DNA of 64,000 nucleotides from Bacteroidota bacterium (lineage in GTDB: Bacteria; Bacteroidota; Bacteroidia; Bacteroidales; JAADJA01). The stretch covers positions 186,001 through 250,000 of the forward strand of contig JAHLKX010000001.1 of the NCBI GenBank assembly GCA_020444515.1, in the 5' to 3' direction. Made by a program: the position numbers and the translations under genes. Positions 8,490 to 17,382 of this stretch are shown here, piece by piece. The notes under the pieces were generated by a model, which ran no database searches, was not told the DNA's origin, and worked only from the letters and a program-made list of their open reading frames with translations. How positions within the stretch are numbered: position 1 is the stretch's first letter; each line of letters starts with the position of its first letter.

Positions 8490-10562
8490 ATGAAACGATT
8501 TTTTTCCTATCTCAGAAATCATTACTCCCAATTGATGAAAATCACATTGTTTGTGACCAGTGTCGTGATCCTTGTGTTGATTTTCCCAAAAGAGGCGAAA
8601 TTCAAATATGAATTTTCAAAGGGCAAACCATGGATGCATGAAGATCTGATCGCACCTTTTGATTTTGCAATTTTAAAATCAGATGCTGAAGTCGAAGCAG
8701 AAAAAGCCGAAGCCCTGAAAGATCTGAAACCCTATTTCCGGTTGGATGAAAACCTGACTTTAAAACAAAGGGAAGACCTTATTGCCTATTTCAATTCCAA
8801 ATGGAAAACCAAATATGTGGACAATGAACGGTCTGATCAAAAAAAGGCGGCCAATCTTCATGCAGCCCTTTCTGTTTTTGATACGGTTATGCAAACCGGT
8901 GTAATTGAAGCTCATCCTGCCATTGAAGGGAAACCAGATGATTATACCATAAACCTGATCCGCTACAATGTGCTCAAACCCACTCCTCTTAATAAAATTT
9001 TTACCATTCAGCGGGCAGACCAATACATCAGTAAAAAATTACCCGACTATGGAAATGTCGATGAGCCTTTGCTGTTGAATGTTCTGGAGCAGATGCTCAC
9101 ACAGAATGTTAAGTATGATGCAACAACTACGGAGAAGGAACAGGAAAGTCTTGTGTCGAAAATATCACCGAGCCGCGGACTGGTCCAGACTGGAGAAAGG
9201 ATCATTTCAAGGGGAGAGTTGGTTTCAGGAGAAAAATACCAAATTTTGGAATCATTGCGACAGGACTATGAGGGTCGTTTAGGATCATCCTTTAAATCGG
9301 TGGGGATTGTTGCTGGTCAGATCATATTGCTGGCAGTAAGCATGGCATCATTATTCCTTTTCCTTATGTTTTTCAGGAAAGAAGTTTTTGCTGAGACCAA
9401 ACAGATCGTTTTATTGTTATTGCTTATCCAAACGATGGTGTTTGTGACCACACTTGTTGTGAAATTCTCCCCCGAATATGTTTTTATCATCCCGGTTTGT
9501 TTGATACCCATTATCATAAGTGTATTCAATGATTCAAGGCTTGCTTTGTTTTCGCACCTGATAACCATTACCATCACCGGATTTTTAGTGCCCAACAGTT
9601 ATGAATATGTTTTTTTGCAGCTTTTTGCAGGAATTGTTACCATATTGAGCACTGTCAAACTGGAACATCGTTCACAGTTCTTTTTGACCTCCCTCGTGAT
9701 CTTTATCACCTATTCATTGATTTATACAGGAATGGTCCTGATCAAGGAAGGAAGTTTGCAGGACCTGAATTATACCAACTATCTCCTTTTTGGCGGCAGT
9801 GCTTTTCTTACATTGTTTTCTTATCCCCTGATCTTTATTTTTGAAAAATCATTTGGTATGATCACCAATGTGACCCTGCTCGAACTTTCCAATACCAACA
9901 ATAAACTTTTAAGAGAGCTGGCGCTGAAAGCACCTGGCACCTTTCAACATTCGATGCAAATGGCCAATTTGGCAGAGGAGGCCATTTATGAAATCGGGGG
10001 GAATCCGCTTTTGGTAAGAACAGGTGCCATGTATCATGATATTGGTAAGATTGATGACCCGATTTATTTTGTGGAAAACCAAAGCACCGGTGTCAATCCC
10101 CACGATGAACTGACTTATGAGGAAAGTGCTGAAATAATTGTTGATCATGTTCTACGTGGTGTTGAAAGAGCAAAAAAATACAAATTGCCGGAGCAGATCA
10201 TCGATTTTATCCGCACCCATCATGGGACTCGAAAAGCCGAATATTTTTATAAAATGGCCCAAAAAGATAACCCTGAAGAAGATGTGGATAGTTCAACCTA
10301 TACATATCCCGGACCGGCACCATTTTCAAAAGAAACGGCTGTTTTGATGATGGCAGATACCGTAGAGGCGGCCTCCAGAAGTCTTAAGAAACCCGATGAG
10401 GAGACCATTGATAAGCTGGTTGAAAGTGTAATCGATAATCAGATCAGCAGCCGCCAGTTTGACAATGCCGATCTCACCCTACGGGATATTAAAAAGATCA
10501 AGAGCATTTTTAAAAAGAAGCTGATGAATATTTATCATCTGCGAATTGAATACCCCAAGTAG
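8490..10562 (+). CDS. PgpH-type 7TM-HD phosphohydrolase
   Basis: A protein of 690 residues from ATG 8490. The open frame extends 30 codons further upstream, but those residues are not membrane- or family-like. One N-terminal TM (about 15-33) is followed by an extracytoplasmic 7TMR-HDED domain (about 50-270). About seven membrane helices (about 275-460) follow, and then a cytoplasmic HD domain (about 475-670). The HD motif is visible as FQHSMQMANLAEEA, AMYHDIGK and THHGTRKAEYF. In Listeria and relatives PgpH hydrolyses the second messenger c-di-AMP, so the same reaction is expected here. No cyclase gene is present in the window. Confidence 0.88.
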   Translation: MKRFFSYLRNHYSQLMKITLFVTSVVILVLIFPKEAKFKYEFSKGKPWMHEDLIAPFDFAILKSDAEVEAEKAEALKDLKPYFRLDENLTLKQREDLIAYFNSKWKTKYVDNERSDQKKAANLHAALSVFDTVMQTGVIEAHPAIEGKPDDYTINLIRYNVLKPTPLNKIFTIQRADQYISKKLPDYGNVDEPLLLNVLEQMLTQNVKYDATTTEKEQESLVSKISPSRGLVQTGERIISRGELVSGEKYQILESLRQDYEGRLGSSFKSVGIVAGQIILLAVSMASLFLFLMFFRKEVFAETKQIVLLLLLIQTMVFVTTLVVKFSPEYVFIIPVCLIPIIISVFNDSRLALFSHLITITITGFLVPNSYEYVFLQLFAGIVTILSTVKLEHRSQFFLTSLVIFITYSLIYTGMVLIKEGSLQDLNYTNYLLFGGSAFLTLFSYPLIFIFEKSFGMITNVTLLELSNTNNKLLRELALKAPGTFQHSMQMANLAEEAIYEIGGNPLLVRTGAMYHDIGKIDDPIYFVENQSTGVNPHDELTYEESAEIIVDHVLRGVERAKKYKLPEQIIDFIRTHHGTRKAEYFYKMAQKDNPEEDVDSSTYTYPGPAPFSKETAVLMMADTVEAASRSLKKPDEETIDKLVESVIDNQISSRQFDNADLTLRDIKKIKSIFKKKLMNIYHLRIEYPK

Positions 10563-10683
10563 GGGTAAGCATTCAAAGTTTGAAAATCGAAATTTAAGGC
10601 TTCTGTTATTTTAATATTGCAAATCTTACCTGACCGGGCAGATCCCTTGGCCATTCTTTCTTTTTAAAAAAATAATGATCATT

Positions 10684-12681
10684 TTATGGTGTTTTCACAA
10701 TCCTGGTTGTATAAATATTGGCACCGGATTTTAATTCAACCAAATAAATTCCAGGATTGACAGGTTGATGATGATGGTTTCGACCATCCCAGGTATAAAT
10801 AAACGGGTGTGAGTTTTGATCAATGATATCAATAAAAAAGACAGTTTTGCCTGACAGGTCCAGGATCCTGATCTGGAAAGTATTTGTTTGTGAATCATTC
10901 ATTTGGATGTTGATACCATCATTGAATGGATTGGGAAAACACTCCAGTGCCGCTTTTTTAGTACGCTCTTCAATTTTTACAGGAAGTTGTGGTTGATAAA
11001 GGGTCTTGCGCAAAATCCATTTATCAGGATCAATATCTACCGACGCTACTTCCTCACTAAATGCAAACCAAAAGGTTTGGCTTTGTTGGTCATTCCAGAC
11101 AGTGACAGTGGTATCATTTCCTGAGCTGAAGTTGAACCTTACCTGGACCGGCATTTTAAAAACCGGCCGATAACCAAAAAGAGCTTCCTGCTGCTGGTCA
11201 ATAAGCAGGTTTACATCATGGTCGTCATTTTGAGCAAAGTTATAGGCATAAAAGGGCCAGTATTCATCATAAACCCACTGTTCGAAGAAATAGTCGAGAT
11301 CCAGCCCGCTGCTGGTTTCAAAACTCTGTTGAAGATCTTCGGTGGAAGCATTTTTGTATTTATAGTCAGGGTTTTGGGTATAGTCGAGCAGGGCATCAAA
11401 AAATGTTTCATCACCCAGCACCCCTCTGAGCATATGCACTGCATAAGCCCCCTTGGAATAAAAGATGGATTGAAATGTGTTGAAGGTATCTTGTGGATTC
11501 TGGAGATAAAGGGTTCCGCCATTCCAGAATTCATTGTTGGCCATGTTGTTTTTGTATCCATCGAAGCCATATTGATGCTCATCCCATAAAGCTTCGGTGT
11601 ACGTTGCAAATCCCTCATTCAGCCAGCAGTGATGCCAGTCGGCCAGGGTGATCATGTCGCCGAACCACATATGCCCCAGCTCATGGATGCTGGTGTAAAA
11701 CCAGCTGGAAGAAAGATTATTCTGAATGGTATTGGTCTGGTTCTCGATGGCGCCATAAAATCCAAGCTGGGTCATCCCATATTTTTCATTACTGAAGGGA
11801 TAGATGCCAAATACGTCCGAATAAAATTGAATGACTTCGGGCAGATCAGCTACACCGCTCTGGGAAGCAGCAAGGTTTTCGCTAAAAACGTAATAGTCAA
11901 GTGGGAATGATTCACCCGAAGTGCCGTTGAAAATCTCCTGAAAATGAACATAATTCGAAACGGCGGCCATAACATAATAGGTGACAATCGGGTAACGGTG
12001 TCGCCACTGGAAGGTTTTGGTATCACCATTATCGATGGTGTTTTCGAGAACCCCGTTTGAAACACCCATGATCTCAATATCATTATAGACCAGTTTGGGT
12101 AGGGTAATATCCATATAAACAGAGTCCGGTTTGTCCTGGGGGCCATCTTTACAGGGATACCAGTAATGAGCCAGGTATGGTGTGGAGAGGGTGGCGATGA
12201 TGGGCTCACCACCTGCATGACTCTCATATCGCAATCCTTTATAACCCCCAGCCATCACGGGGACACCCTGGTAAGAAATGGTAAGATCGATGTGCTCGCC
12301 GGGATTGAATGTGTTGTTGAGGGTAATAATGATCACATCATTGTCCTGATAAAACGATTCACAAGGCCCACCGATGGCATCTACCGTAAGTGAACTGTTA
12401 AGGCTGAACATGACGGAATTTAAATTGGCTACTTTGGGTTCAAAACGAATCGTGACATCTCCTGAAATGTAAGGATCTGGAACGCCAATGGCAATATCGA
12501 TATAATAAAATTTAACATCAATGTTGGTATCCCCTTTAACGATCTGGCTATATTTAACCATTTCTTTAAAGGTCTGAAACTCATTTTTGTAATGTTGTTG
12601 CAATGCCGCTGATTTTTGAGCAAACACTCCCGAGGCAAGAAGTAAACTTAAAGTAAATAAGTAAAAGTGAATATGTTTCAT
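10684..12681 (-). CDS. M1 family metallopeptidase with T9SS sorting domain
   Basis: A 665-residue exported zinc aminopeptidase. A signal peptide (about 1-22) precedes the N-terminal beta domain of the M1 family (about 50-240). The catalytic domain has GAIEN (equivalent of GAMEN), zinc motif HELGH and the distal glutamate in NEGFATY. The C-terminal tail (about 585-665: CFPNPFNDGINIQMN, ending TTRIVKTP) is a T9SS type A sorting domain, so the enzyme is probably surface-attached or released. The gene starts 9 bp after the stop of dihydropteroate synthase on the same strand, suggesting cotranscription without an obvious functional tie. Confidence 0.92.
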   Translation of the reverse strand: MKHIHFYLFTLSLLLASGVFAQKSAALQQHYKNEFQTFKEMVKYSQIVKGDTNIDVKFYYIDIAIGVPDPYISGDVTIRFEPKVANLNSVMFSLNSSLTVDAIGGPCESFYQDNDVIIITLNNTFNPGEHIDLTISYQGVPVMAGGYKGLRYESHAGGEPIIATLSTPYLAHYWYPCKDGPQDKPDSVYMDITLPKLVYNDIEIMGVSNGVLENTIDNGDTKTFQWRHRYPIVTYYVMAAVSNYVHFQEIFNGTSGESFPLDYYVFSENLAASQSGVADLPEVIQFYSDVFGIYPFSNEKYGMTQLGFYGAIENQTNTIQNNLSSSWFYTSIHELGHMWFGDMITLADWHHCWLNEGFATYTEALWDEHQYGFDGYKNNMANNEFWNGGTLYLQNPQDTFNTFQSIFYSKGAYAVHMLRGVLGDETFFDALLDYTQNPDYKYKNASTEDLQQSFETSSGLDLDYFFEQWVYDEYWPFYAYNFAQNDDHDVNLLIDQQQEALFGYRPVFKMPVQVRFNFSSGNDTTVTVWNDQQSQTFWFAFSEEVASVDIDPDKWILRKTLYQPQLPVKIEERTKKAALECFPNPFNDGINIQMNDSQTNTFQIRILDLSGKTVFFIDIIDQNSHPFIYTWDGRNHHHQPVNPGIYLVELKSGANIYTTRIVKTP

Positions 12682-12690
12682 ACTTTTTGG

Positions 12691-13542
12691 TTAAATCATT
12701 TTATAATATTCTACCAGTTCAATTGCCTGCAATGCTTCTTTCACGTCATGAACCCGGAGGATGGATGCGCCATTGAGCAATGCGATCACATGTAAAGCGG
12801 TAGTCCCGTTCAGGGCATTTTCAGGTTTTGTTTTCAAAATCCGGTTGATCATTGATTTTCTGCTGATACCGGTAAGGACAGGAAAGCCTGTTTCGGTAAA
12901 TCGTTTCAGAGATTTCAATATTTGAAAATTGTGATCGACTGTTTTCCCGAATCCAAAACCCGGATCCAGTATGATGTTATTATGAACGCCCAGGTGGGCC
13001 AGTTTATTTAACTGAGTGTTGAAAAACCCAAGAATATCTTCAATGATATCATCATATTGCGGGTTGTTTTGCATGTTTTCGGGTGTGCCCTGCATGTGCA
13101 TGAGGATGTAAGGTACCCCCAATTTCGCAATGGTTTTAAACATGTTCGGATCCATGTCCCCCCCTGAAATATCATTGATCATATGTCCGCCAGCAGCAAT
13201 GGCCTCTTTTGCAATTTCACTGCGATACGTGTCAACGGAAAGGATGGCCTCCGGGAAATGTCGGCTGATCAGTTGAAGCACCGGGATCAACCGGTCTGAC
13301 TCTTCTTTTTCCGATACTTTAGAAGCCCCGGGTCGGGTGGAAACTGCGCCAATGTCGATGAGGCCGGCACCATCCAGTAGCATTTGTTCTGTTGCTTCTA
13401 ATATCTGTTTTTCACTGGTGAATTTACCACCATCATAAAAGGAATCGGGGGTAATGTTGAGAATGCCCATCACCGCCGGTTTCATAAGATCGAGTGTTCT
13501 CGAGCCACTGTTTATTGATATTTTTGGGGATGATGCGCCCAT
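12691..13542 (-). CDS. folP: Dihydropteroate synthase
   Basis: A 283-residue cytoplasmic TIM-barrel enzyme that condenses 6-hydroxymethyl-dihydropterin pyrophosphate with p-aminobenzoate in folate synthesis. Diagnostic motifs are MGILNITPDSFYDGG (about 25-39), GAGLIDIGAVSTRPGA (about 58-73), DPGFGFGKT (about 193-201) and GISRKSMI (about 221-228). Length is typical. In many Bacteroidota folP is followed by a diadenylate cyclase gene; here an M1 peptidase occupies that place. Confidence 0.96.
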   Translation of the reverse strand: MGASSPKISINSGSRTLDLMKPAVMGILNITPDSFYDGGKFTSEKQILEATEQMLLDGAGLIDIGAVSTRPGASKVSEKEESDRLIPVLQLISRHFPEAILSVDTYRSEIAKEAIAAGGHMINDISGGDMDPNMFKTIAKLGVPYILMHMQGTPENMQNNPQYDDIIEDILGFFNTQLNKLAHLGVHNNIILDPGFGFGKTVDHNFQILKSLKRFTETGFPVLTGISRKSMINRILKTKPENALNGTTALHVIALLNGASILRVHDVKEALQAIELVEYYKMI

Positions 13543-13671
13543 GCTTTAATTTTCTGATCCGTCAGCGAAGTTAATATAAATGATGAAATTGATGGAAAAG
13601 GACAACAATGCTGTGTATAAAACCTTAACAAATATTTACAAATCCCGGTAAAAGCGTTTGTGAATAACCTT

Positions 13672-13679
13672 TATTTTTG
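13672..13679 (+). promoter_or_regulatory. Candidate -7 box (TATTTTTG)
   Basis: The octamer fits TAnnTTTG and lies 20 bp before the ATG at 13700. The nearest TTTG (13657-13660) is only 11 bp upstream, which is too close for a proper -33 element. Confidence 0.35.
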
Positions 13680-13699
13680 TCAGACTTAAAATCAGGAAC

Positions 13700-14245
13700 A
13701 TGTCAAAAACCAGTGCACAATATGACCAGGTAATCGACGAATGCCGGGAAGTATTCCTAAATAAAATGAAGGATTATGGAAGTGCTTGGCGGATATTGCG
13801 CACGCCTTCATTAACAGACCAGATATACATCAAGGCCAATCGCATCAGAAGCATACAGGAAAAAGGGACGGCACGGGTTAATGAGGGCATCAAACCCGAG
13901 TTTATTGGTATCGTGAACTATTCGGTCATGGCCATGATACAACTCGAGTTAGGAGTTAAAGAAGAACTTGAAATGAGTTCCGATACGGTATTGGATCTCT
14001 ATAATAAACATTTCCTGAATGCCAAATCATTGATGGAAGACAAAAATCATGATTATGGAGAAGCGTGGAGAAATATGCGTATCAGCTCACTTACTGACAT
14101 CATCCTGATGAAGTTATTGCGTGTTAAACAAATTGAAGATAACCAGGGCAAGACCTTCGTTTCGGAAGGTGTAGATGCCAATTACAACGATATTATCAAT
14201 TATTCCGTTTTTGCCCTGATCAAACTTAATGAAGCTTCGGCATAA
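13700..14245 (+). CDS. DUF1599 protein with two homologous halves
   Basis: A 181-residue cytoplasmic protein made of two copies of the DUF1599 unit. Copy 1 (about 6-85) has KMKDYGSAWRILRTPSLTDQ and NYSVMAMIQLE. Copy 2 (about 97-178) has KNHDYGEAWRNMRISSLTD and NYSVFALIKL. The family has been grouped by others with nucleotide-modification-associated domains, but no reaction is established. In Bacteroides a DUF1599 gene precedes a BT_3928-type gene and tpiA, and the same order is kept here, with 18 bp to the next gene. Confidence 0.9.
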   Translation: MSKTSAQYDQVIDECREVFLNKMKDYGSAWRILRTPSLTDQIYIKANRIRSIQEKGTARVNEGIKPEFIGIVNYSVMAMIQLELGVKEELEMSSDTVLDLYNKHFLNAKSLMEDKNHDYGEAWRNMRISSLTDIILMKLLRVKQIEDNQGKTFVSEGVDANYNDIINYSVFALIKLNEASA

Positions 14246-14263
14246 ATCTCAAAGTTATTTCTT

Positions 14264-15526
14264 ATGCAGGAAACTGGGCTAAAGCGTAAAATTTCGGTAT
14301 GGGTTGTTTTTATAGTGGTCATCATAACTGGCTATCTCATCACGAAATTTGAAAATTTCAACAGCATTTACGTTACCTTATTATCAGCCACACTGGTGAT
14401 GGTGGTTATCCTGAGAAATGATTTTAATCCTTTTCATGTAAGTGTCGCCAGAACTTTGCTTGGGCTGCTTTTTTTGTTCTCTGGATTTGTTAAGGGCGTG
14501 GATCCTATTGGTACCCAATACCGCATTGAAGATTATTTTATTGCCTTTGGAACCGAATGGGCCATGCCACTGGCATTGCCACTTTCGGTAATCCTCAATG
14601 GAGTGGAATTTATCCTGGGAGGAATGCTATTGCTGAATTTGCGGTTAAAATTAACAATCTGGATAGTGTTATTCGTCATGGTTGGCTTTACCATCGTTAC
14701 CATCAATGATGCCCTGAATAATCCGGTTCCTGATTGCGGTTGTTTTGGTGATGCATTGATCATTTCCAACTGGCAAACCATGTACAAAAACCTCGTCATT
14801 GATGCTTTTTTACTGATCGTTTTATTTGGTCATTCGAAAACTAAAAAATGGTTTTCTGCCCGTATGGAATGGGTGCTAGGCTTGATTATACTGGTTGGAT
14901 TTACAGGATTTCAAATTTATAATATCCGGCACTTACCCTTGCTGGATTTCAGAAACTGGAAAGTGGGAAACCACATGGTAAATGAAAACCCATTGCCCAA
15001 GAAATTTTATTTGACATATCGGAATATTGAAACCGGAATAGAGAAGGAATACCTCTCACCCGATTATCCTTACAATGATTCGGTATGGATGTCGAATTGG
15101 GAATTCGTTGGTCAGCGAGTGGTTGATCCTAATCCTCGGTTGCATGATCTCAGCATCGAAGACCAAAATGGGGATAATTATACAGCTGCCTTGATAGAAA
15201 ACCCTGATTTTCAATTTTTGATCATCATAGAAAGCATTCCCCATGCAAGTTTGAAAAAAATTGATGAGATCAGGCAATTTATTCAGCAATGCAATGTGCA
15301 GGGCGTTTCTATTGCCCTGATAACAAGTAGCCTGCCGGAAACTGTGGATGATTTTACAGAGGAACACGACCTGCAGGTGGATCCATATTTCGCTGATGAT
15401 ATCACCTTAAAGGCCATGATCCGATCCAATCCCGGCCTTATTCTTCTTAAAGATGGTCTTGTGCTGGATAAATGGCATTATAACGATTGGCCTCAACTGG
15501 ATGATACCCTTATCCGGTTTGAATAG
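14264..15526 (+). CDS. BT_3928-family DoxX-like membrane protein
   Basis: A 420-residue inner-membrane protein. TM helices lie near 10-28, 33-48, 62-80, 100-125, 130-150, 165-182 and 197-215. The DoxX/MauE-like core is marked by ARTLLGLLFLFSGFVKGVDP, and DCGCFGD near residue 157 gives a conserved cysteine pair. The C-terminal half (about 230-420) is extracytoplasmic or soluble and thioredoxin-like in layout, but without a recognisable CXXC. The protein could take part in envelope redox chemistry; its role is not established. Part of the DUF1599-tpiA gene order. Confidence 0.82.
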   Translation: MQETGLKRKISVWVVFIVVIITGYLITKFENFNSIYVTLLSATLVMVVILRNDFNPFHVSVARTLLGLLFLFSGFVKGVDPIGTQYRIEDYFIAFGTEWAMPLALPLSVILNGVEFILGGMLLLNLRLKLTIWIVLFVMVGFTIVTINDALNNPVPDCGCFGDALIISNWQTMYKNLVIDAFLLIVLFGHSKTKKWFSARMEWVLGLIILVGFTGFQIYNIRHLPLLDFRNWKVGNHMVNENPLPKKFYLTYRNIETGIEKEYLSPDYPYNDSVWMSNWEFVGQRVVDPNPRLHDLSIEDQNGDNYTAALIENPDFQFLIIIESIPHASLKKIDEIRQFIQQCNVQGVSIALITSSLPETVDDFTEEHDLQVDPYFADDITLKAMIRSNPGLILLKDGLVLDKWHYNDWPQLDDTLIRFE

Positions 15527-15752
15527 TCTCCGATTAATCTCTGGATTTTAACATTACAAATTTTAATTCCAGTTGTCTATTTCCCAGCTGGCAATCTCTG
15601 CAAATAGGTCTGCTGGCATCGATGAGCCAGAAACCACCCATTGCTGTTAATAAAACTCTTGAAAGTTTTCCAAATCAGTTTTTAAGAACATGGGGTTAAA
15701 TGATAATTTTGATCATTAAAATCAGTTATAATGATGATCAAATAAATAAGAT

Positions 15753-16511
15753 ATGAGAACAAATATTGTTGCCGGAAACTGGAAAATGAACCTCAATTTT
15801 GAGGAAGCAGATGACCTGATCAATAACATCGTTGAATTTATTGAAGAAGAGTCTCTTGAAAATATCGGCGTGATTGTATGCCCTCCGGCGGTATACCTTG
15901 AACTGGCGACCGATCATGCGCAGGATAATGACCTGTATGTCGGAGCACAAAATCTAAGCAATCATGAAAGCGGGGCTTATACGGGTGAAATATCAGCGCG
16001 CATGCTATCGTCAATGGCGGTGAGTTATTGTATAATCGGGCATTCAGAGCGTAGAAAATATTTTAATGAAGATCATGCGATGCTTGCTGAAAAGGTAAAC
16101 AGGGCCCTTCATTATGACATTGTACCCATATTTTGTTGTGGTGAATTGTTGCCTGAGCGCGAAGCAGGAACTCATTTTGAGGTGGTAAAGAAGCAATTGG
16201 AAGAGTCTTTATTCCACCTACAGGTTGGAGATTTTGCCAATGTCGTGATTGCTTATGAACCAGTTTGGGCTATTGGAACAGGCGTTAATGCCACCCCGGA
16301 TCAGGCGCAGGAGATGCATGCTTTTATCCGGAATCTGGTTGCCGATAAATATGGGGCAGAACCTGCAGAAAATACATCCATTCTTTATGGAGGCAGTTGC
16401 AATGCAAAGAATGCAAAAGAGCTTTTTGCCAACCCGGATGTGGATGGTGGTTTGATAGGCGGAGCTTCTTTAAAATCAGATGATTTCATTAAAATTATAC
16501 AATCATTTTAG
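15753..16511 (+). CDS. tpiA: Triosephosphate isomerase
   Basis: A 252-residue TIM-barrel enzyme interconverting dihydroxyacetone phosphate and glyceraldehyde 3-phosphate in glycolysis. Substrate-binding N and K lie in AGNWKMN (about 7-13), the catalytic His in IIGHSERR (about 93-100) and the catalytic Glu in AYEPVWAIGTG (about 166-176). The phosphate-binding loops are YGGSC and GLIGGASL. Full length. Separated from the upstream gene by 226 bp with no clear terminator; followed 27 bp later by prmA. Confidence 0.97.
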   Translation: MRTNIVAGNWKMNLNFEEADDLINNIVEFIEEESLENIGVIVCPPAVYLELATDHAQDNDLYVGAQNLSNHESGAYTGEISARMLSSMAVSYCIIGHSERRKYFNEDHAMLAEKVNRALHYDIVPIFCCGELLPEREAGTHFEVVKKQLEESLFHLQVGDFANVVIAYEPVWAIGTGVNATPDQAQEMHAFIRNLVADKYGAEPAENTSILYGGSCNAKNAKELFANPDVDGGLIGGASLKSDDFIKIIQSF

Positions 16512-16538
16512 GTGCGTGTTCATAACCGTTAAATAGCC

Positions 16539-17369
16539 ATGTCTTATATCGAAGTCATCATCCATATTAAGCCGGTCTCTCCGGGATCGGAAATTCTAAT
16601 GGCCCTTTTATCGGAAATTGGATACGAGAGTTTTGAGGAAACAGAATATGGATTGAAAGCCTATCTTCCATCGGTACAATTTAAAATGGCTGATTTGGAC
16701 AAAGTTATCGGTTCGGTTCAGGAGGAATTCAAAATTGATTATCACCATTCCATCATTGAAAATCAAAACTGGAATGAAGTTTGGGAAAGCAGTTATGAGC
16801 CCATTATGATCCGTAAAGATATTTATATACGGGCTCCTTTTCACGAAGAAAAGAATCATTTTCGCTATCAACTTCTTATTGAACCAAAAATGTCATTTGG
16901 CACCGCACACCATGAAACCACCTATCTGATGATGGAATTGATGCTGGAGGAGAAATTCTCAGGGAAACGGGTGTTGGATATGGGCTGCGGAACCGGAATT
17001 CTGGCCATCCTTTCCAGTATGCTGGGTGCTTCAGAAATTGTTGCCATTGATAATGATCAGAATGCCTTTGAAAATTCCATCGAAAATATCAGGAAAAATA
17101 AATGCAAGAATATTCAAGTTTTTCATGGCGACTCCGAGTTAATTTCAGGAGAATATGAGACCATTTTGGCCAACATCAATAAAAATATCCTCTTGAAAGA
17201 TATGACCGTTTATGGAAAACACTTAACAAAAGGAGGCGTATTGCTGCTGAGCGGATTCTATGAATCAGATATGGAGGATATCCGGCATTCGGCAGAAAAA
17301 TCCAATCTGAAATATGACCGATCCATGATAAAAAATAACTGGACGGCACTCCGTTTCATCAAACTGTAA
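16539..17369 (+). CDS. prmA: Ribosomal protein L11 methyltransferase
   Basis: A 276-residue SAM-dependent methyltransferase. An N-terminal substrate-recognition domain (about 1-80) precedes the Rossmann methyltransferase domain. Motif I is VLDMGCGTGILAI (about 147-159), with SAM-binding VAIDND (about 168-173) and post-motif ANINKNILL (about 210-218). It also carries the PrmA signature MSFGTAHHETT. PrmA methylates ribosomal protein L11. The gene follows tpiA by 27 bp and precedes the large exported protein by 13 bp. Confidence 0.93.
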   Translation: MSYIEVIIHIKPVSPGSEILMALLSEIGYESFEETEYGLKAYLPSVQFKMADLDKVIGSVQEEFKIDYHHSIIENQNWNEVWESSYEPIMIRKDIYIRAPFHEEKNHFRYQLLIEPKMSFGTAHHETTYLMMELMLEEKFSGKRVLDMGCGTGILAILSSMLGASEIVAIDNDQNAFENSIENIRKNKCKNIQVFHGDSELISGEYETILANINKNILLKDMTVYGKHLTKGGVLLLSGFYESDMEDIRHSAEKSNLKYDRSMIKNNWTALRFIKL

Positions 17370-17382
17370 GCTAAATTTCGAA

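Noticed and set aside
15691-15720. Imperfect hairpin TTAAATGAT / ATCATTAAA before tpiA
   Set aside because: AT-only stem with a mismatch and no T-run; not distinguishable from AT-rich background.
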